A stretch of DNA of 64,000 nucleotides from Isoetes taiwanensis (lineage: Eukaryota > Streptophyta > Lycopodiopsida > Isoetales > Isoetaceae). Both the position numbers and the translations under genes were made by a program. Position 1 is the first letter of the stretch; every line of letters begins with the position of its first letter. Below, in pieces: positions 35,236 to 47,246 of this stretch. Below the pieces are notes generated by a model. The model saw nothing but the letters and a program-made list of their open reading frames with translations, made no database searches and was not told the origin of the DNA. The stretch covers positions 728,506 to 792,505 of the forward strand of contig JAJEKV010000180.1 in the NCBI GenBank assembly GCA_021234155.1, read 5' to 3'.

Positions 35236-36271
35236 ATGGCCACGAGAAGATGGGCCGGCCAGGAAACCCAAGGCGAGGGCCCGCCAAGACAAACGGGTCC
35301 CGATCAGCCATCATGGATGGGGAGAGTCATCCTCCATGAAGAAGGAGGCTCGGGCTAAGGCTAAGGCCCCTGCCGAGGCCCGGCCCGTAGGAAGGGATTA
35401 ATTGCTTTCGGACCACATAGGAACTCACGCGCCGGCAGAGAATTGGAGCCACGCCAAAGCGGGAATGGAGGCTAAAAGGCTCGTATTGAGGCTAACCGCA
35501 CTTTACCGGGCTGGCATGGCGTGGAGATGGAGTCTCGGCATCCCATGTGCTCAAAAGGCAAATCGGTCGAGAAGAACCGCATCACGCTTGAGACCCGCGA
35601 CGCCGCGATGTGGAAGATGGCCTTGGCCTTGCACACTCCTCGAGCCGCAAAGCCGCAGAGGCGTCGCCGACATGCGGGTTCGCTTAGACTCCGCGGTTCA
35701 TCACTCCGACACCATGACACGTAGAGAGGGAGCCGCTAAATGCGAGAGACGATGGTCACGCCAAGGTTCCGGCTTCGCCGAGGTAGAGGCAACCACCACC
35801 ATGGCACGGGGAGCACAGGTCGCCTTTTGCGACAGCGTATACGCCTTCGTGATCTTCGCAGTAAGATCGAACAGCAAGTCTCGCCCTCGACGCTTCAGGC
35901 CGGGCCTCGAAGCACGCCTCGCTACTCCGAGCTCCGAGTCTGTGGGTTGCGGGCAACCATCCACGCACAGAGCCGGTCTCCCTACCGAGGTTCATCATAG
36001 TCGCGAAGAAGCAGCGTGTAAAAGAGATGGCCAAGCAGCAGAAGAAGCTCGCAAGAGCTGTGCTCCGACTTCCACCGGGGGCGAAGCAGCGGCTCAGGGC
36101 AGCTATCCCGCCCACGGCCTTCCACGCCGGCGGCCACGCCCCAAGACTTCTTTGCCCGCTCTCCCGGCCACTCCCGCCATCCCGGCCACACTCCGGTCAC
36201 TCCACGCCATCCCGCCCACCACCACCACCCCCGGCCACGGACCCGGCCTTACGCCCACCTTGGACCCTTGA
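35236..36271 (+). pseudogene. LINE-A ORF1 remnant, coiled-coil-like
   Basis: Starts near ATGGCCACGAGAAGATGG (35236). Reading across frames gives an Ala/Arg/Glu-rich chain (KANRS, RDAAMWKMALALHT, RVRLDSAVHHSDTM, ARKSC) consistent with a long helical ORF1 protein. The 289-aa open frame at 35402-36271 is only partly this product; its Pro/Arg-rich tail looks like frame-shifted sequence. In LINEs the ORF1 protein coats the RNA. No RRM or zinc knuckle is visible. The assignment rests on position before the endonuclease. Confidence 0.45.
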
Positions 36272-36649
36272 GCCGCGGAGAACTCGAGGCCTTGGCGGAG
36301 AGGCCACAATCCGGTAGTTCGAGGCATGCGAGCGGCCCAGGGAGAGTCTAAGCCCACAACATCCGAACACACATTCGATCCGGATGACATTCGAGGGCAG
36401 TTCACATTTTCGGAGCAGCGGCATAGGGCTTGTGCCCGGCGCGTGGCGCATTGTCATATTCCGCGATTTGCGGATACGCAGTGCGTGATGCCATATTGCG
36501 CCGGGGCGGATGTTGAAGGGACATCCATGCGTGGGCCGGGACCTCACACCCGTCTGGCGGGAGGCACGTGAGGCGGGGAGCTTGTCGGGTGGAGGCGTGC
36601 AGCCAGCGAGCCCGCGGGGATTGGTTGGGCGGGATGCACATTTTAAAAT

Positions 36650-39480
36650 GACACACTCTGCTGCGGACCCGCGCCCCAACCCACCCGGTACGCGGCCTGC
36701 GCCTGCTTCTACGGCCCCCCTTCTCCTCTCCTACTCCACCGCTCCCTCGCGGCCCCACGCCCTCTCAGCCACATCTTTTGCCTCAGCTCCATCTACTTCT
36801 CTTTCGGCCTCTGCTTCGAGTCCTCCCGCTGACGTCCTCGCGCATACCATCCTGGCGACAAATAGGAATTGTGCCTCCGGGTGGTCTCATGGGTGTCGAG
36901 GCTTCCCTTGGCACGGGGGGGCAGATCCGAACTTCCGTGGCGGCCGGTATGGATCTCATCTTCCTCATGGAACATGGGAGCATCTTTGAGCCTGAGGCTA
37001 CGATTTCTTGCGGGTTACCAACATTTCTCGGTCTTCAATACATGCACGGGACCAGCGGGGTCATGGTGGAGTGGCTTGCTACTACCGGACAACCTTGGCA
37101 CATTCGGTTACCCTCCGAAGAAGCCGGACACACAACCGCTGCCGGGTTCGTGTGCATAATACCGGTGGCAACCCTCTTTTACGGCGCTGTTATTTCCCTC
37201 CGCAGACGGCACCTTCTATCGCAGCCACCCCGATGCGGATAGGATGGACCGATATGTCGATCTATATGATGACATATAGCAAGCATCGGCTAGGTTGGGT
37301 AGGGTCGTCCTTCTTGGAGATTTCAATGCACGGACGGGGAGTAGAGAGCAGCCCATGCGACTTGACCCCTCGGCCGACGATGTCCTGCGGCTCGCCCGCC
37401 AGTATAGCCCCGGCCACGCTGGTCGGATGACGGCCAGTCACTTCGCTTTGGCAGCGGTTGCTCTGCTATGTGGCATTTTGACTTGATAATTTGCAATGGC
37501 CTTTCCACGGTGGCCCGATTCGCAAGTGCACATGCAGGCAGGACAATCGGGGGAGGGTCTAGTGTGGTGGACTATGTGCTTGTAGTTCTTAAGATATGCA
37601 TCTCATCGGTCGTTTCGGGTGGGCCTGAGGCGGTCCGGGATGAGGAGGTCATTCGGATCACCTCCCACTTTATTTGGACCTGGTTTGGCGAGCCGCGGAA
37701 CCCCCACTATACCGACCCTCACCGTCCTCGGTTGAGACTTCGATTATGAGCAAAAGAGGACTCTGCCAAGATGCTCATGGGCCAGAGTCAGAATTACGAG
37801 ACCTCCACACTATAGCGGCCAGACAGACCACCGGTTTCTCGCTATTACGGGGATCGGCGGGCCGGTGCTTTGGCGGACCGGCGTCGCCGCTCGGGGTCGA
37901 CAACATTCCTCGTAACCGATGGTTTGATGCGGTTGTAAAGAAGCATAGCGGCAGCTCCGTCACATTACGGATCCAGTACCCACTTCCGCGAGGCCACCAC
38001 CACGCGATCTGCGCCCATCCGAAAGGACACAAAGTAGCGGTACCTCGCTAACTTTATCGAGGGGAGATGTTGCCCGGCTTGGACACTCATCCTCGAACCT
38101 TTTGGCGCCAGAGTGCCCGAAGGCCAGCCCGACCCACGGGGGACATCACACGGGCGATGGGAGCGATACTTCGCGGCTGACTCTATGACCCGCCCCGAGG
38201 GGCAGCGTCGCCCATACCCCCCGGGATGGCCCCATTGGTTTCGTGGGGCGAGGATGTTGAGGAGGGCACAGCGGTTAGCTAATGGGAAGGCGGTGACCTC
38301 GATGGTATGCGGTAGGCGAGTTACTCAAGTGGGGCGGCCCCGCTTGTGCGAGGTCCTCACTACCCTGTTTCAGCGAGCATTGCGGGAGGGTTTCCCCGAC
38401 AATGGACCACAAGCGGGGTTGTTCCCATTCACAAAAGGCGACCCACCTTTGTCCAGGCCAATTACCGCCGCGATCATGGTCGATTCATTATTTGCCAAAG
38501 CGTTGGTGGCATTCTCGAGCAGCAGATTGACCGGTAGGCGGCGTGGATGCGAGCCCCCTCACCGGAGGCGGGCTTTCGACCCCGCCACTCAACGATTGAC
38601 CATATCTTTTGGCTGCTGCGGGCGATTGAAACCGGCCGGAATCATAATTTGGACTTGTATTGTTGCTTTGTGGACTTAAAAAGGCTTTTGATCTGATCCC
38701 CGAAAAGGCGTGGGCTAGACTGCGTCAAGCTGGGGCTCCCGCACTGCGAGAATGCCATATACAGGTTGTATGAGAGTTGTTTTGGCGGGATGCAGCCGGC
38801 GGGCCAAGCATTCACCGATAGTATCGGGGTCCGGCGGGGTTGCCCCCCTCGCCAACACTTTTTGGCCTCTACATTGTCGGTTAGAGCCCCCGGCTTATCG
38901 AGCATGGGGGATGGCATACGACTTTTGCACTGGGTCATCCGCCCGGCTCATCTATGCGGGACGATGTTGGCCCTGCCGCCCACACCCCGAAGCTATGCCG
39001 TCTCACCGGATGCCCTAGACACATTTTGTCGCTCTGAGACATCTTGGCGTCAATCTCGGCCAAGACCACGGTGGTTCTCATATCCTCTTTCCGTCACCCC
39101 ATGCCTCCCGCACTCACATATCGGGGACAACCCGTGGGACGCCACGCCCACCTACAAGTACCTAGGGGTGGAGTTCCCCTCCTGGCTCTGGGAGGCGTCT
39201 ATCCGCTATGGGGTGATAGCCGGAAGCGCTTTATGCCATGTAGAACAACAAATCACCGGTGAGCTATATGATTGGGGCCATCGGTCACATCTGCTCCAGC
39301 ACCGGTCGAGCCCGGTCCTTCAGACGGGGTCGAGGTTTGGGGCGGTCGTCTCTTTGGCGACACGGAATGACTTGGAGCAGTGCGAGAAGGCATTTTTGGC
39401 GGGCACTTGGGGTGAAACCTTCAGTCCCCTATCGGATTCCTGCAGAACCGGATTCTTGCCGCCTACGGGCAGCCCTTGAT
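36650..39480 (+). pseudogene. LINE-A ORF2 remnant: AP endonuclease and reverse transcriptase
   Basis: Probable start MTHSAADPRPNPPGTRP at 36650. Endonuclease blocks: GMDLIFLMEHGSIFEPEA (36947), RVVLLGDFNARTG (37297-37340, the G-D-F-N motif), DLIICNGLS and GRTIGGGSSVVDYVLV (37480-37590). RT blocks: LDLYCCFVDLKRAFDLIPEKA (about 38655-38710 across a shift) for motif A, DSIGVRRGCPP for motif B (38810), KYLGVEFPS (39160) and SLATRNDLEQCEKAFLAG (39350). Order EN-RT with no RNase H. Frames change repeatedly, so it is not translatable. Confidence 0.82.
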
Positions 39481-40189
39481 AGACACATCGTCTATTTTTG
39501 AAAGTGGTTACTATGGGTGATGCTCGGCTCCCTTTTGGCTTACTTTGTGGCCATGAGTCCGCAGCCGCTTAGGGCTTGTTGGAGGGGTAAAGAGATCGGT
39601 GGTTCGCCCGGATGGAGCGTCGCAGAAGCATCGCTGTCTGGTGGCGCGTGGGCCGTCGTGGCGGCTGGGGAGTACCTAGATGCTTGTTTCCTTGGCACTC
39701 ACGGGACCCCATTGCTCTAGAGCAGGTCAAAATGGCCCATTACAAGGAGCACATCAACCCGTGTTAGCGGGGCCCACGGCTCTACTGCGTTCCCGGTTGC
39801 CCTAAAAGCGGAGACTCATTGCCTCCATTAAGCGCAGGTGCCCACCATCTTCGCGATCGAGGCGGCGGGTGGATTGGGGAGCCCCGCCGGAGGCGAGGGG
39901 CTCTGTCGGTCTTTGTCAAGCGGGTGCCATTGAGGATGAGTCTCACACTTTCGAGAGTTGCTTGGCGTTGATCGATCCGGGCGGATCGCTCCCTTAATGC
40001 GGTAGGACGTGCCCTTGCATTTGGCGATGAACACACCGTCGGTGACGTGCCACGGGTCATACATCCAGAGGTACTGGACTGCGAGGTCACCTTTGCCCCC
40101 CCTTGTCCGTGACTAGGCACTATGGGGGTGGTGCGGATCGTATATATTGGGATGTTTCGCATTTTATATGATTAGCACGAGTTTGTCGG

Positions 40190-40345
40190 CCAGGCTGATT
40201 GTTGCCACGGTTTTCCCTCGAAAACCCTTCGGGGGGGTTTTTTAATCCGGCCAGTAATCCGCTTGCTGCGTTTTTGTATTGGGTCCCATAGACCGATTGG
40301 TCTCCGTGGACGATAAAAGTACCTTCCTTCCTTCCTTCCTTCCAT
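40190..40345 (+). repeat. LINE-A conserved 3' end with hairpin and (TTCC)n tail
   Basis: GGTTTTCCCTCGAAAACCCT, TTTTTTAATCC, CCAGTAATCCGCTTGCTGC, GGGTCCCATAGACCGATTGG, TCTCCGTGGACGATAAAAG, then TTCC repeats (about 40323-40344). The same order is found at 1587-1746, 9045-9187, 41960-42178 and, reversed, 49965-50125. Confidence 0.88.
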
Positions 40346-40539
40346 GAAATTTTGCAATCCAATGGCCTCAAATTTTTTACACACCCCAAACGATAATATA
40401 ACTTGGAAATAGAAAAGGTAGTTTATATCTACCTTGGATAATCTTAGGGAATGGAATCTTAATGGCCCAGATTTATCGATGAATTTGAGATGGAATCTCA
40501 AACGGCTATGATCAAACCACAACATCTCCACAATAGATA

Positions 40540-41440
40540 TTGATTTTTTTTTTATTTTTTTTTTGAAGAACGACACACTTTATTGAAACTCCAAGCCAAA
40601 AGCAAAATACAAATGCAGAGGCGGGAATAAAGTCTCAGAGGATAACCATGATCCACTGAGTAGAACCACTAGCCTATGCATAAGACAGCACACTCAAGTA
40701 GGACTCAAATATCAACTGTCGCTTGGCAGGGGCAAGCGAAGAACAATGGTATGCCTTAGCGATTCTAGCTTGTGCGTCCTGGAGGACAACTGCAGGAGGA
40801 ATATCCAAACCCTGAAAGATACACAGTCTTCTGCGCTTCCAGATGGACCACAACAAGCATCCTGATGCTAAATGAAATGCTTGGCTTCGCAACTTACTCC
40901 AAGCATCCGGATAAATAGCCAGAAGCACTTGCTGACTTTTCATTGTCACATGAAAAAGAGAAAGCAGCCAAGACCAAACAGGCTGGAGATGAACACATAA
41001 AAAGAAACAATGCTCAACGGTCTCGTCCCTTTGCTTGCACAAGGCGAGGTGATACGACACTCGAGGATCAAATCTGTGGACAAGCACGTTCACACGAGGG
41101 CATCTGTGAAGAATCTGCCACCAAAGCACCGCCACCTTAGGATGGAGTAGTTTATCCCAAGCCCAAGTCCACATACGTCTCCAATTAGGAGGTGAAAGCT
41201 GAAGGGACCACCTAGTGGATGGTGGAAGGATATCACTATTGACAAGCAGCCTATACATAGAGTTCACAAGCCTATGCTCGTGAACACTCTGGTGGGAAAC
41301 CCACATGCACCCTTCAATAGCCTCTGGAGGAACCAATGGCAGAGTACTAGCAATCTTTTGCCAAATAAGTCTGTCCCACCGAGACAGTGAGAATTTTGTT
41401 TGAAAGATTTGCCGTGTCGCTAACTGGCCAGAATAAAAAA
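40540..41440 (-). mobile_element. LINE family B: 3' end with RT zinc-binding domain and poly(A)
   Basis: Minus-strand ORF 41336-40674 (220 aa) resembles the C-terminal zinc-binding region found after plant L1-type RTs (zf-RVT). It contains WDKLLHPKVAVLWWQILHRC, RVNVLVHRFDPRV, CKQRDETVEHCFFLCVHLQP (C..C..H..C-type residues) and SIWKRRRLCIFQG. It ends with DAQARIAKAYHCSSLA. The 3' end (plus-strand left) has AATAAAG about 20 bp before a T-rich run (40542-40563), which is a poly(A) tail on the minus strand. RT itself is absent: 5'-truncated insertion. Open frame over the whole segment suggests relative youth. Confidence 0.85.
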
Positions 41441-41759
41441 TATCTCATTTCTAAAATCAAAGATGGGCAACTTTAAAATGCATCCCTAAATAAAAACAAC
41501 ATGGGACAAAAATGCGTGCTTATGAAATGGCCGAACCTTACAAGCAATAGCTTTTTAGAAAGAAACATACCCTGCGGCAAAAAAATTAGTCATTATCGAT
41601 GACACCTCAAGAAGGAAACACTATAGTTGTTTCTTTTGGTCGAAATGTTTATTTCTTTGCTCCAGCAACGCCTCAACAAGCTCAGCACAACTTTGGGAAG
41701 TTGGCACGTTTCTTTATGTGCTCCGGCAACACCTCAACAAGGTAAGCTCAGCTATTTGG
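41441..41759. other. Noncoding stretch with a short diverged duplication
   Basis: GCTCCAGCAACGCCTCAACA at about 41660 recurs as GCTCCGGCAACACCTCAACA near 41720, each followed by AAGCTCAGC/AAGGTAAGCTCAGC. No gene recognised. Confidence 0.6.
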
Positions 41760-42178
41760 TTATGCCCTCCAGATCTGCCTAGCATTTGCTCATATCCGAG
41801 AGCGATATGCTCGATTACTAGTGCCTGGCCAGCCGTTGCATCAGTTATTGACTACGGCGTCAGTGGGTTTGTTGGGGTCATACCTCCATGAGGTTATGGA
41901 TGCACGGACTCAGTTGTGTCCTACGGGACGGCATTGAAACTGTCCTATACAACTGTACAGCGTTCCAGCATACTTATTACTGCTAAGGTTTTTCCCTCGA
42001 AAACCCTTCGGGGCGTTTTTTAATCCTGTCAGTAATAGGCTTGCTGCTCTTGGTTTGGGTCCCATAGGCCAATTGGTCTTCGTGGACGCTAAAAATCTAT
42101 TCTTATTCTTATTCTTATTCTTATTCTTATTCTTATTCTTATTCTTATTCTTATTCTTATTCTTATTCTTATTCTTAT
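41760..42178 (+). mobile_element. LINE family A, copy d: 3' end only
   Basis: Begins in the C-terminal coding or 3' UTR region (GAGCGATATGCTCGATTACT) and runs to the conserved end: CTTATTACTGC, CTCGAAAACCCTTCGGGGCG, CAGTAATAGGCTTGCTGC, GGGTCCCATAGGCCAATTGG. It is finished by a long hexanucleotide tail. 5'-truncated. Confidence 0.85.
42096..42178. repeat. (TTCTTA)n microsatellite forming the LINE-A tail
   Basis: About 13 hexamers of TTCTTA directly after the conserved LINE-A end. The minus-strand copy f carries the complementary GAATAA-type tail at 49967. Confidence 0.93.
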
Positions 42179-43979
42179 GAAAGCACAAACTATATACCAA
42201 TATCGTATTGGCTAGGTTTGTTTATTACCGATGGTGAACGAAAATGGATGTCGAAGGAACAAAAATGGAAATGGAAATGCTGCCACAAAAAAGAGAGAGA
42301 GCAGTGGACAGTTCTGAAGCTGTGGATCTTTCGCCAAATAAAATGCTTCAAGATACACAAGATCACCTGAAATGAGGTATGCTTTTTTTTTTTTTTTAAT
42401 TTAAGCATAGTACGAAAGCTATAGTTTTCTTGATGTCAGATTCTCATCGTCGATGTGCTTGACGAGTCTCATGAAGCACGGATTTGCGTGGCGTTTGAAA
42501 AACTTTGAGCGATTAATATTTCAAATTTGTGTTTCTTGGGCAGACAGAAATAAATATATTTTTTTTGGTAAGGACACGTGCTATATTGATTGCTTTTCGT
42601 TCTTTTGTGTGCCATTCATATTCAAATAGATTGGCCTAAGTTTAATATGCTCATATCACATAAAGATAACAAAGATAACTAATTGTGCCTATTGTTTGCA
42701 CAATCTTTGCGTACTATTTGTTTTGCTTGAAAGCTTTGACGGTGAAGCTCACATGGCGCTTGACGTCGCCAATAAAACAAGAAGGCAATTTCATTTGGCT
42801 TGAGATGAGTATCTATAAGTCAAGTAAGTGCGCTATCTTTTTTCATCCCTTTTAAACACTGAGGGTATCATTTAGACATAACATTAGTCTTTCTCTGGAA
42901 TTTCTATATCCGAAGTGCTTGTACAGATAAATAACTTGCACGAATGCAAGTATTTCAATGCATTCTCGTTTTTTGGCGAAAGATATATTGCCATACTCAA
43001 CATCGATACTACCTCAAGGATTGAAGGCTTCACAAATTTTTAATTTGTCCTTATGGTAAAATTGTAGACTTCGTACTTTATATATTATATTAAATTTAAA
43101 GAGATATGTGGCTCAAACATGTTTTGCACACATTCAAATCATTTCAAATTCCGAGAACAAAGTACTGGATATAAAATATTGGTTGTCTCCAGAGGGCCCT
43201 TCAGAGGACCATCTTTCCATTTCTACATTGCCCCTTTTAGCTTTCCTTTGACAGTTCTTTTGCTACTATGCATACATAGATGGTCTACTTCGTCTCCTTT
43301 TTCATCAATTGGGAATTTTCAACTTATTGTAACTCTCAAATTGGTTTTGCTTGAACTATGAAGTATTTACATATACGCAACGTAAATTCAAAGAACTTGA
43401 CACTGCTATGATGAAGTAGATGGAGTTACTTTTTTATTGCTAGTGAAGGTTGGTTGTAAAATTTTGGTGGTTTCCGAAAGGCCATTTAAAGAACCATTTC
43501 CACAGACCTTCTTGAACCTGAGATGTATAAGCCTCTCAATCTGAACCATATTGAGTTCTGCTTAATCGGTGTGCAGCAATGCGATGTTGCATACTGAGGG
43601 TGTCTTATGGAATCCAAAAGAATTATCTGGTGTCCATATTTTAAGAGAAACCACGCTAAGCATGTTTTCATGGCAAATTTGAACAAGGAAATTTGTAATT
43701 GTATAATAATGTTATTCATTTTTTTCTAAAATGATTAGTGATCCTTTCCTTTGTATGCTCAAAAGGCCATTAATAGCATGACTAGATTTCTTTATTTAAT
43801 CTTTAAGTTATGCCTCATATAACCTTTCGTTACCTCTTTGTGTAATATCTTTTATTCATACAGGATTTCATAGCCATTTGTAGAACACTTAATGATGGAC
43901 CAACATGGTTTTGAGAATAATGATAACATAGTCATAAATAGATCTGATGCATCAAGTGCTTCTACAATCAAATGCATGC
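42179..43979. other. Noncoding stretch
   Basis: AT-rich, no gene recognised. Two imperfect related blocks (TTGGTTGTCTCCAGAGGGCC at about 43180, TTGGTGGTTTCCGAAAGGCC at about 43463) lie about 285 bp apart. A T15 run at about 42384 may be an old poly(A) in reverse, with no attached LINE domain seen. Confidence 0.4.
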
Positions 43980-46960
43980 CTTGAACCACCATCGTATGAT
44001 CCGAACAACTTTGTGACCTATGATTTGCTAGTCCAGTTTGTGGCTCTTATGATTAATTTAAGCTGAGCAGCTTGCATTGCAGCAGTACAAGCATTGAAGT
44101 CACCAAAAAGAATAGCGTGCCCCAAATTTTTGATTTGAGCAATGTCATCATAAGATCACCATAAGGATCATTGCGGTCTACATCATATTCATCATAGAAA
44201 GGTGATGATGTGGGTGGAAAGCAACAGGCAGCAACAAAAATGGCACTACATTGTTGCAATGGAGCTTGATCCACATGTAGTGGTTCTATCTACCAGCTTT
44301 ATGAAGCATAATTTATGGAGCAAGGGCATCCTTGAAATAGTAAAACCCTGTCCATGACATTCATTAATAATGTAAAGTATTGATAGCCTATGAAACGAGG
44401 TAGCCTTTTGGCAGAATGCTCCCATGTTTCCATGAGCAGAAGGATATCCATATCTTTTGCAATGGGATTCAGGCCATCACCTTTACGCTAGGGAAAACCT
44501 CGACAATTCCACGACACCAACCGAAGGCACATTTTCTAGGAAGATACATTTAAAGTATGAGGCGTGTGAACTGAAGAGGCTTGTGCCATAGAGGCGGCGA
44601 TGATAGTAACAGCAGCAACCTCAATAGCAGTAGCAGCAGGTATACCATTAGCAACATCATGAGAGGAGGGACCTTGAGCATGAGAAAGTGTGGTGGATGC
44701 AGAGGATGGAATAGCAGAATGCACATTTGCAGCTATGGCATGTGCAGCATTTACATTAGCAATGGTATGACTGGCCGTAGCATGATGAAATGTGTCAGCA
44801 AAGGTTGCATGTGATGGTGTAAAGATGCTTAGTTTTCCAGGGATTAATGCAGTTTTACCACCATTCTTTTGAATATCCTGGAGCATTTGTAAATCCTGGC
44901 ATCTTGCTAATTACTGCGATTTAGTAAGATCAAAATCCAAATACAGAGATGCCCCTTCCAATCGCGTTGCTTGCTTTAGGATATCCATTTTAATACTCAA
45001 ATTTAGCACTGTAAATTTCACTATGCACGGGCGGTGAGGCTGCAATGCTCCTATCATATATGCAGCAATAACAACAACTAGCGTTGTGAGGTCCCTTTTA
45101 TCTAACATAAAGTCTATACCTTCTGTTGCAAGTCCTCTGATGCTTCTTCTTCCATGTCACGAATCACCAAATTACACTGACAGTTGTGCCTGTCAATGTA
45201 TTCTCGACGCCTCTGAGTAGATGTAATACCTATTAATGGAAGTGTTGAAATTGTGAGGAAGATGAACGAAGTATAGATCCCACATTAGGATCATTATGCT
45301 TTGGAGAAAAAGATGGAGGTGCCATGGTTGCGTGAGAATAAGAATGTTCTAAAGCAGCAATTCGACCAGATGTTTCCTTACCAAGCTCAGTCACTTGGCA
45401 GGACAAGCTTTCTTCCAATGTTCTCATGCGAGTATTACAGCTGGTAGATACAGCAGAGACATGGCGGAGTAAATCTTGCCTCGGTTTACCTATATCAACC
45501 ATTAGGTGCTCCACAGTTATATGACAAGCATCGAGCTCCAACTTTGCGCCCTCAATTACTTCCCAAAGCTTTGCATGCTTAGCATTTAATTTTGTCGGTG
45601 AGCGTTTCAAGGTCGTTACGATACTTTGCAAATTCAGACCTAGCAATAAGAATGTCAAACTTATTCTCTAAATCTTTTTGAAGCAAATTGACATAAAGAA
45701 GAAGACGGGCTGGACAAGGGACCTTGGGTAAATTATTAGGAGTCAATGCTCCCCTTCATCAGCCTATTGAATTTCCAATGCGTGTTGGAGGTGTATCTGG
45801 GCAATTTGCATTTGCAGCACCTATAGCAGATGCAATCCGCATGTGTTGAACGTATCATACGTACTTTATGTACTAGTATGTTTAGTATGGTATTAGAACC
45901 TTTACTTGGGGTGGAAATGAAACATGTGATGTGGGTAATATTGCATGGTCTAAGTGCATCAAACATAAGTTTGCTAGGGGGTTTTGGACATGATAAATTT
46001 TCATTTGCAGAGTACAGCCATAATCTCTAAATTCATTTGGAGGCATGTCTTGGGTAAAAATGATTCTTCTGGGTTGGGGTTATTGCGCAAGCTCTTACCC
46101 ATTGTATTCCATTTGATAAAGGCATATTTAAACTTGTTCTTTCTTGGGGTCTCTTCTATGATTTGCGCCCTTATCCTAATGCTTCTCCTTTTTTAAATGG
46201 CTTGTCAAAAATCTTGGCATACAGTCAAAATGTTGTCTCATATCGACCCAGCTGCTTGTGCTCAGTTGATGCACCTTATTGGTGGATCCCCTTGGATGAC
46301 GATGCACCACTTTGTTTTACTGTGCATCCCTTGATTCAACGACATTGAAAATTGGTTGGAGTCTTCATAATTGTAGCTTAGTATGACTCAAGCTATTTGC
46401 TGACATGGGAGGCTTTTTGGCTAAAGTTTGGGTGAGGTGATGGGATAGAGCTATTTGGCAGAAAGTTGATGTCATCTACAACTTAATCTGCCACAACAAG
46501 AAGATATCTTAATGCGAGTTTGTCATCAGGAGGTTAGAAAGTGCAAACTTACTCTATGTATAAGCTACTCCTTCTAATAAGTGGCATCTTCAACTCCTTC
46601 ATCCTCAATGGAAGTAGATGTGAACTTGGGCATGGGAGAAGCTACTTCATTCTAAGTGGCAGTATTTTGGTGGCAATTTCTTTATAGGTTTCTCCGAGTT
46701 AATGTGCTTGTCCACAGGTTTGACCCTAGAGTATTATCTATGTCCAGTATAAAAACGTGGAAATGAGACCATTGAGCATTGCTTTTTCATATGTACCCAC
46801 CTTAGACATGTATGGGATTGGTGGTTCTCCCCTTTTAAGGTCTCACTAACAAGTCAACAAGTGCTTTTGGCTATTTACCCTAGTACCTAGACGAAGTTAC
46901 GTAGCCAAGCTTTTTCATCTAGCATGGTTAAATAAGGTTTGATGTCCTTCAACAAAAAAA
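43980..46960 (+). mobile_element. LINE family B with inverted 5' half (twin-priming structure)
   Basis: Left part (43980-45700) is antisense. The minus strand reads ORF1 (45658 to about 44530), then the start of the endonuclease (VSWNCRGFP at about 44500, DMDILLLMETWEH). Right part (45720-46960) is sense. It has post-RT sequence and the zinc-binding region: VAVFWWQFLYRF, RVNVLVHRFDPRV near 46670-46740, and ETIEHCFFICTHLRHVWDWW near 46770-46830. An A-rich tail CAACAAAAAAAAATAAC follows at 46951. Antisense 5' portion followed by sense 3' portion with poly(A) is the arrangement made by twin priming. RT is missing between the halves. Many stops in the sense part. Confidence 0.75.
44530..45658 (-). 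pseudogene. LINE-B ORF1 remnant
   Basis: Minus strand pieces: helical N-terminal part (KRSPTKLNAKHAKLWEVIEG, EHLMVDIGKPRQDLLRHVSA; 45658-45233). Then REYIDRHNCQCNLVIRDMEE (about 45215-45155). After a frame change comes VVVIAAYMIGALQPHRPCIV, KFTVLNLSIKMDILKQATRL (45080-44960). A low-complexity Ala/Ser/His/Thr tail follows (44830-44560). Coiled coil followed by an RNA-binding-like NLVIRD...VKFT...KMDILKQA segment is the L1 ORF1 pattern (transposase 22/RRM type). At least two frame breaks. Confidence 0.6.
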
Positions 46961-47246
46961 AATAACATACGTAATTAGTCCAGTGGAAAAATAATGAAAA
47001 CCAAAGAAATAAGCATACATTCCCCAGAAATGACCATTTCCTAGAGCATATAGTTGGCATGCAAAGATAGAGCTAGGTAAATGAAGCACAAACAGACGGC
47101 AAATGAATGCTCACATGAAATAGATATAGCACCTAGGGATCAAAAATATAAAAAATCCCCTCATGCTATATCATGGGAGACTTTTATAAATTAAAAGACA
47201 TGAAGCCAATTCTATATGAATGACATAATAATAGCATGACTTTGTC
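46961..47246. other. Noncoding flank
   Basis: A-rich sequence downstream of the LINE-B tail and before the foldback arm. Nothing recognised. Confidence 0.4.

Larger units (their letters stand above)
34600..40345 (+). mobile_element. LINE family A, copy c: near full length, inactivated
   Basis: The longest copy of the family, about 5.7 kb. It has a CT-rich GC-rich 5' UTR (34600-35235) with internal repetition (a block GAGCCCCCAAACTGGATTCT..GAGACCCCTCA at about 34810 recurs at 35178), ORF1 remnant (35236-36270), endonuclease and RT remnants (36650-39480), and the 3' end with the hairpin and (TTCC)n tail (40190-40345). Many indels break every frame. CpG/GC richness sets this copy and copy b apart from copies a and f. 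Confidence 0.85.

Noticed and set aside
35402-36271. A 289-aa host protein
   Set aside because: GC-rich sequence with long open frames in several frames at once. Position between the LINE 5' UTR and endonuclease, and helical fragments split across frames, point to decayed LINE ORF1.
36103-36758. Minus-strand ORFs of 100-160 aa in the GC-rich block
   Set aside because: Antisense shadows of LINE-A sequence with Arg/Pro/Gly bias and no domain.
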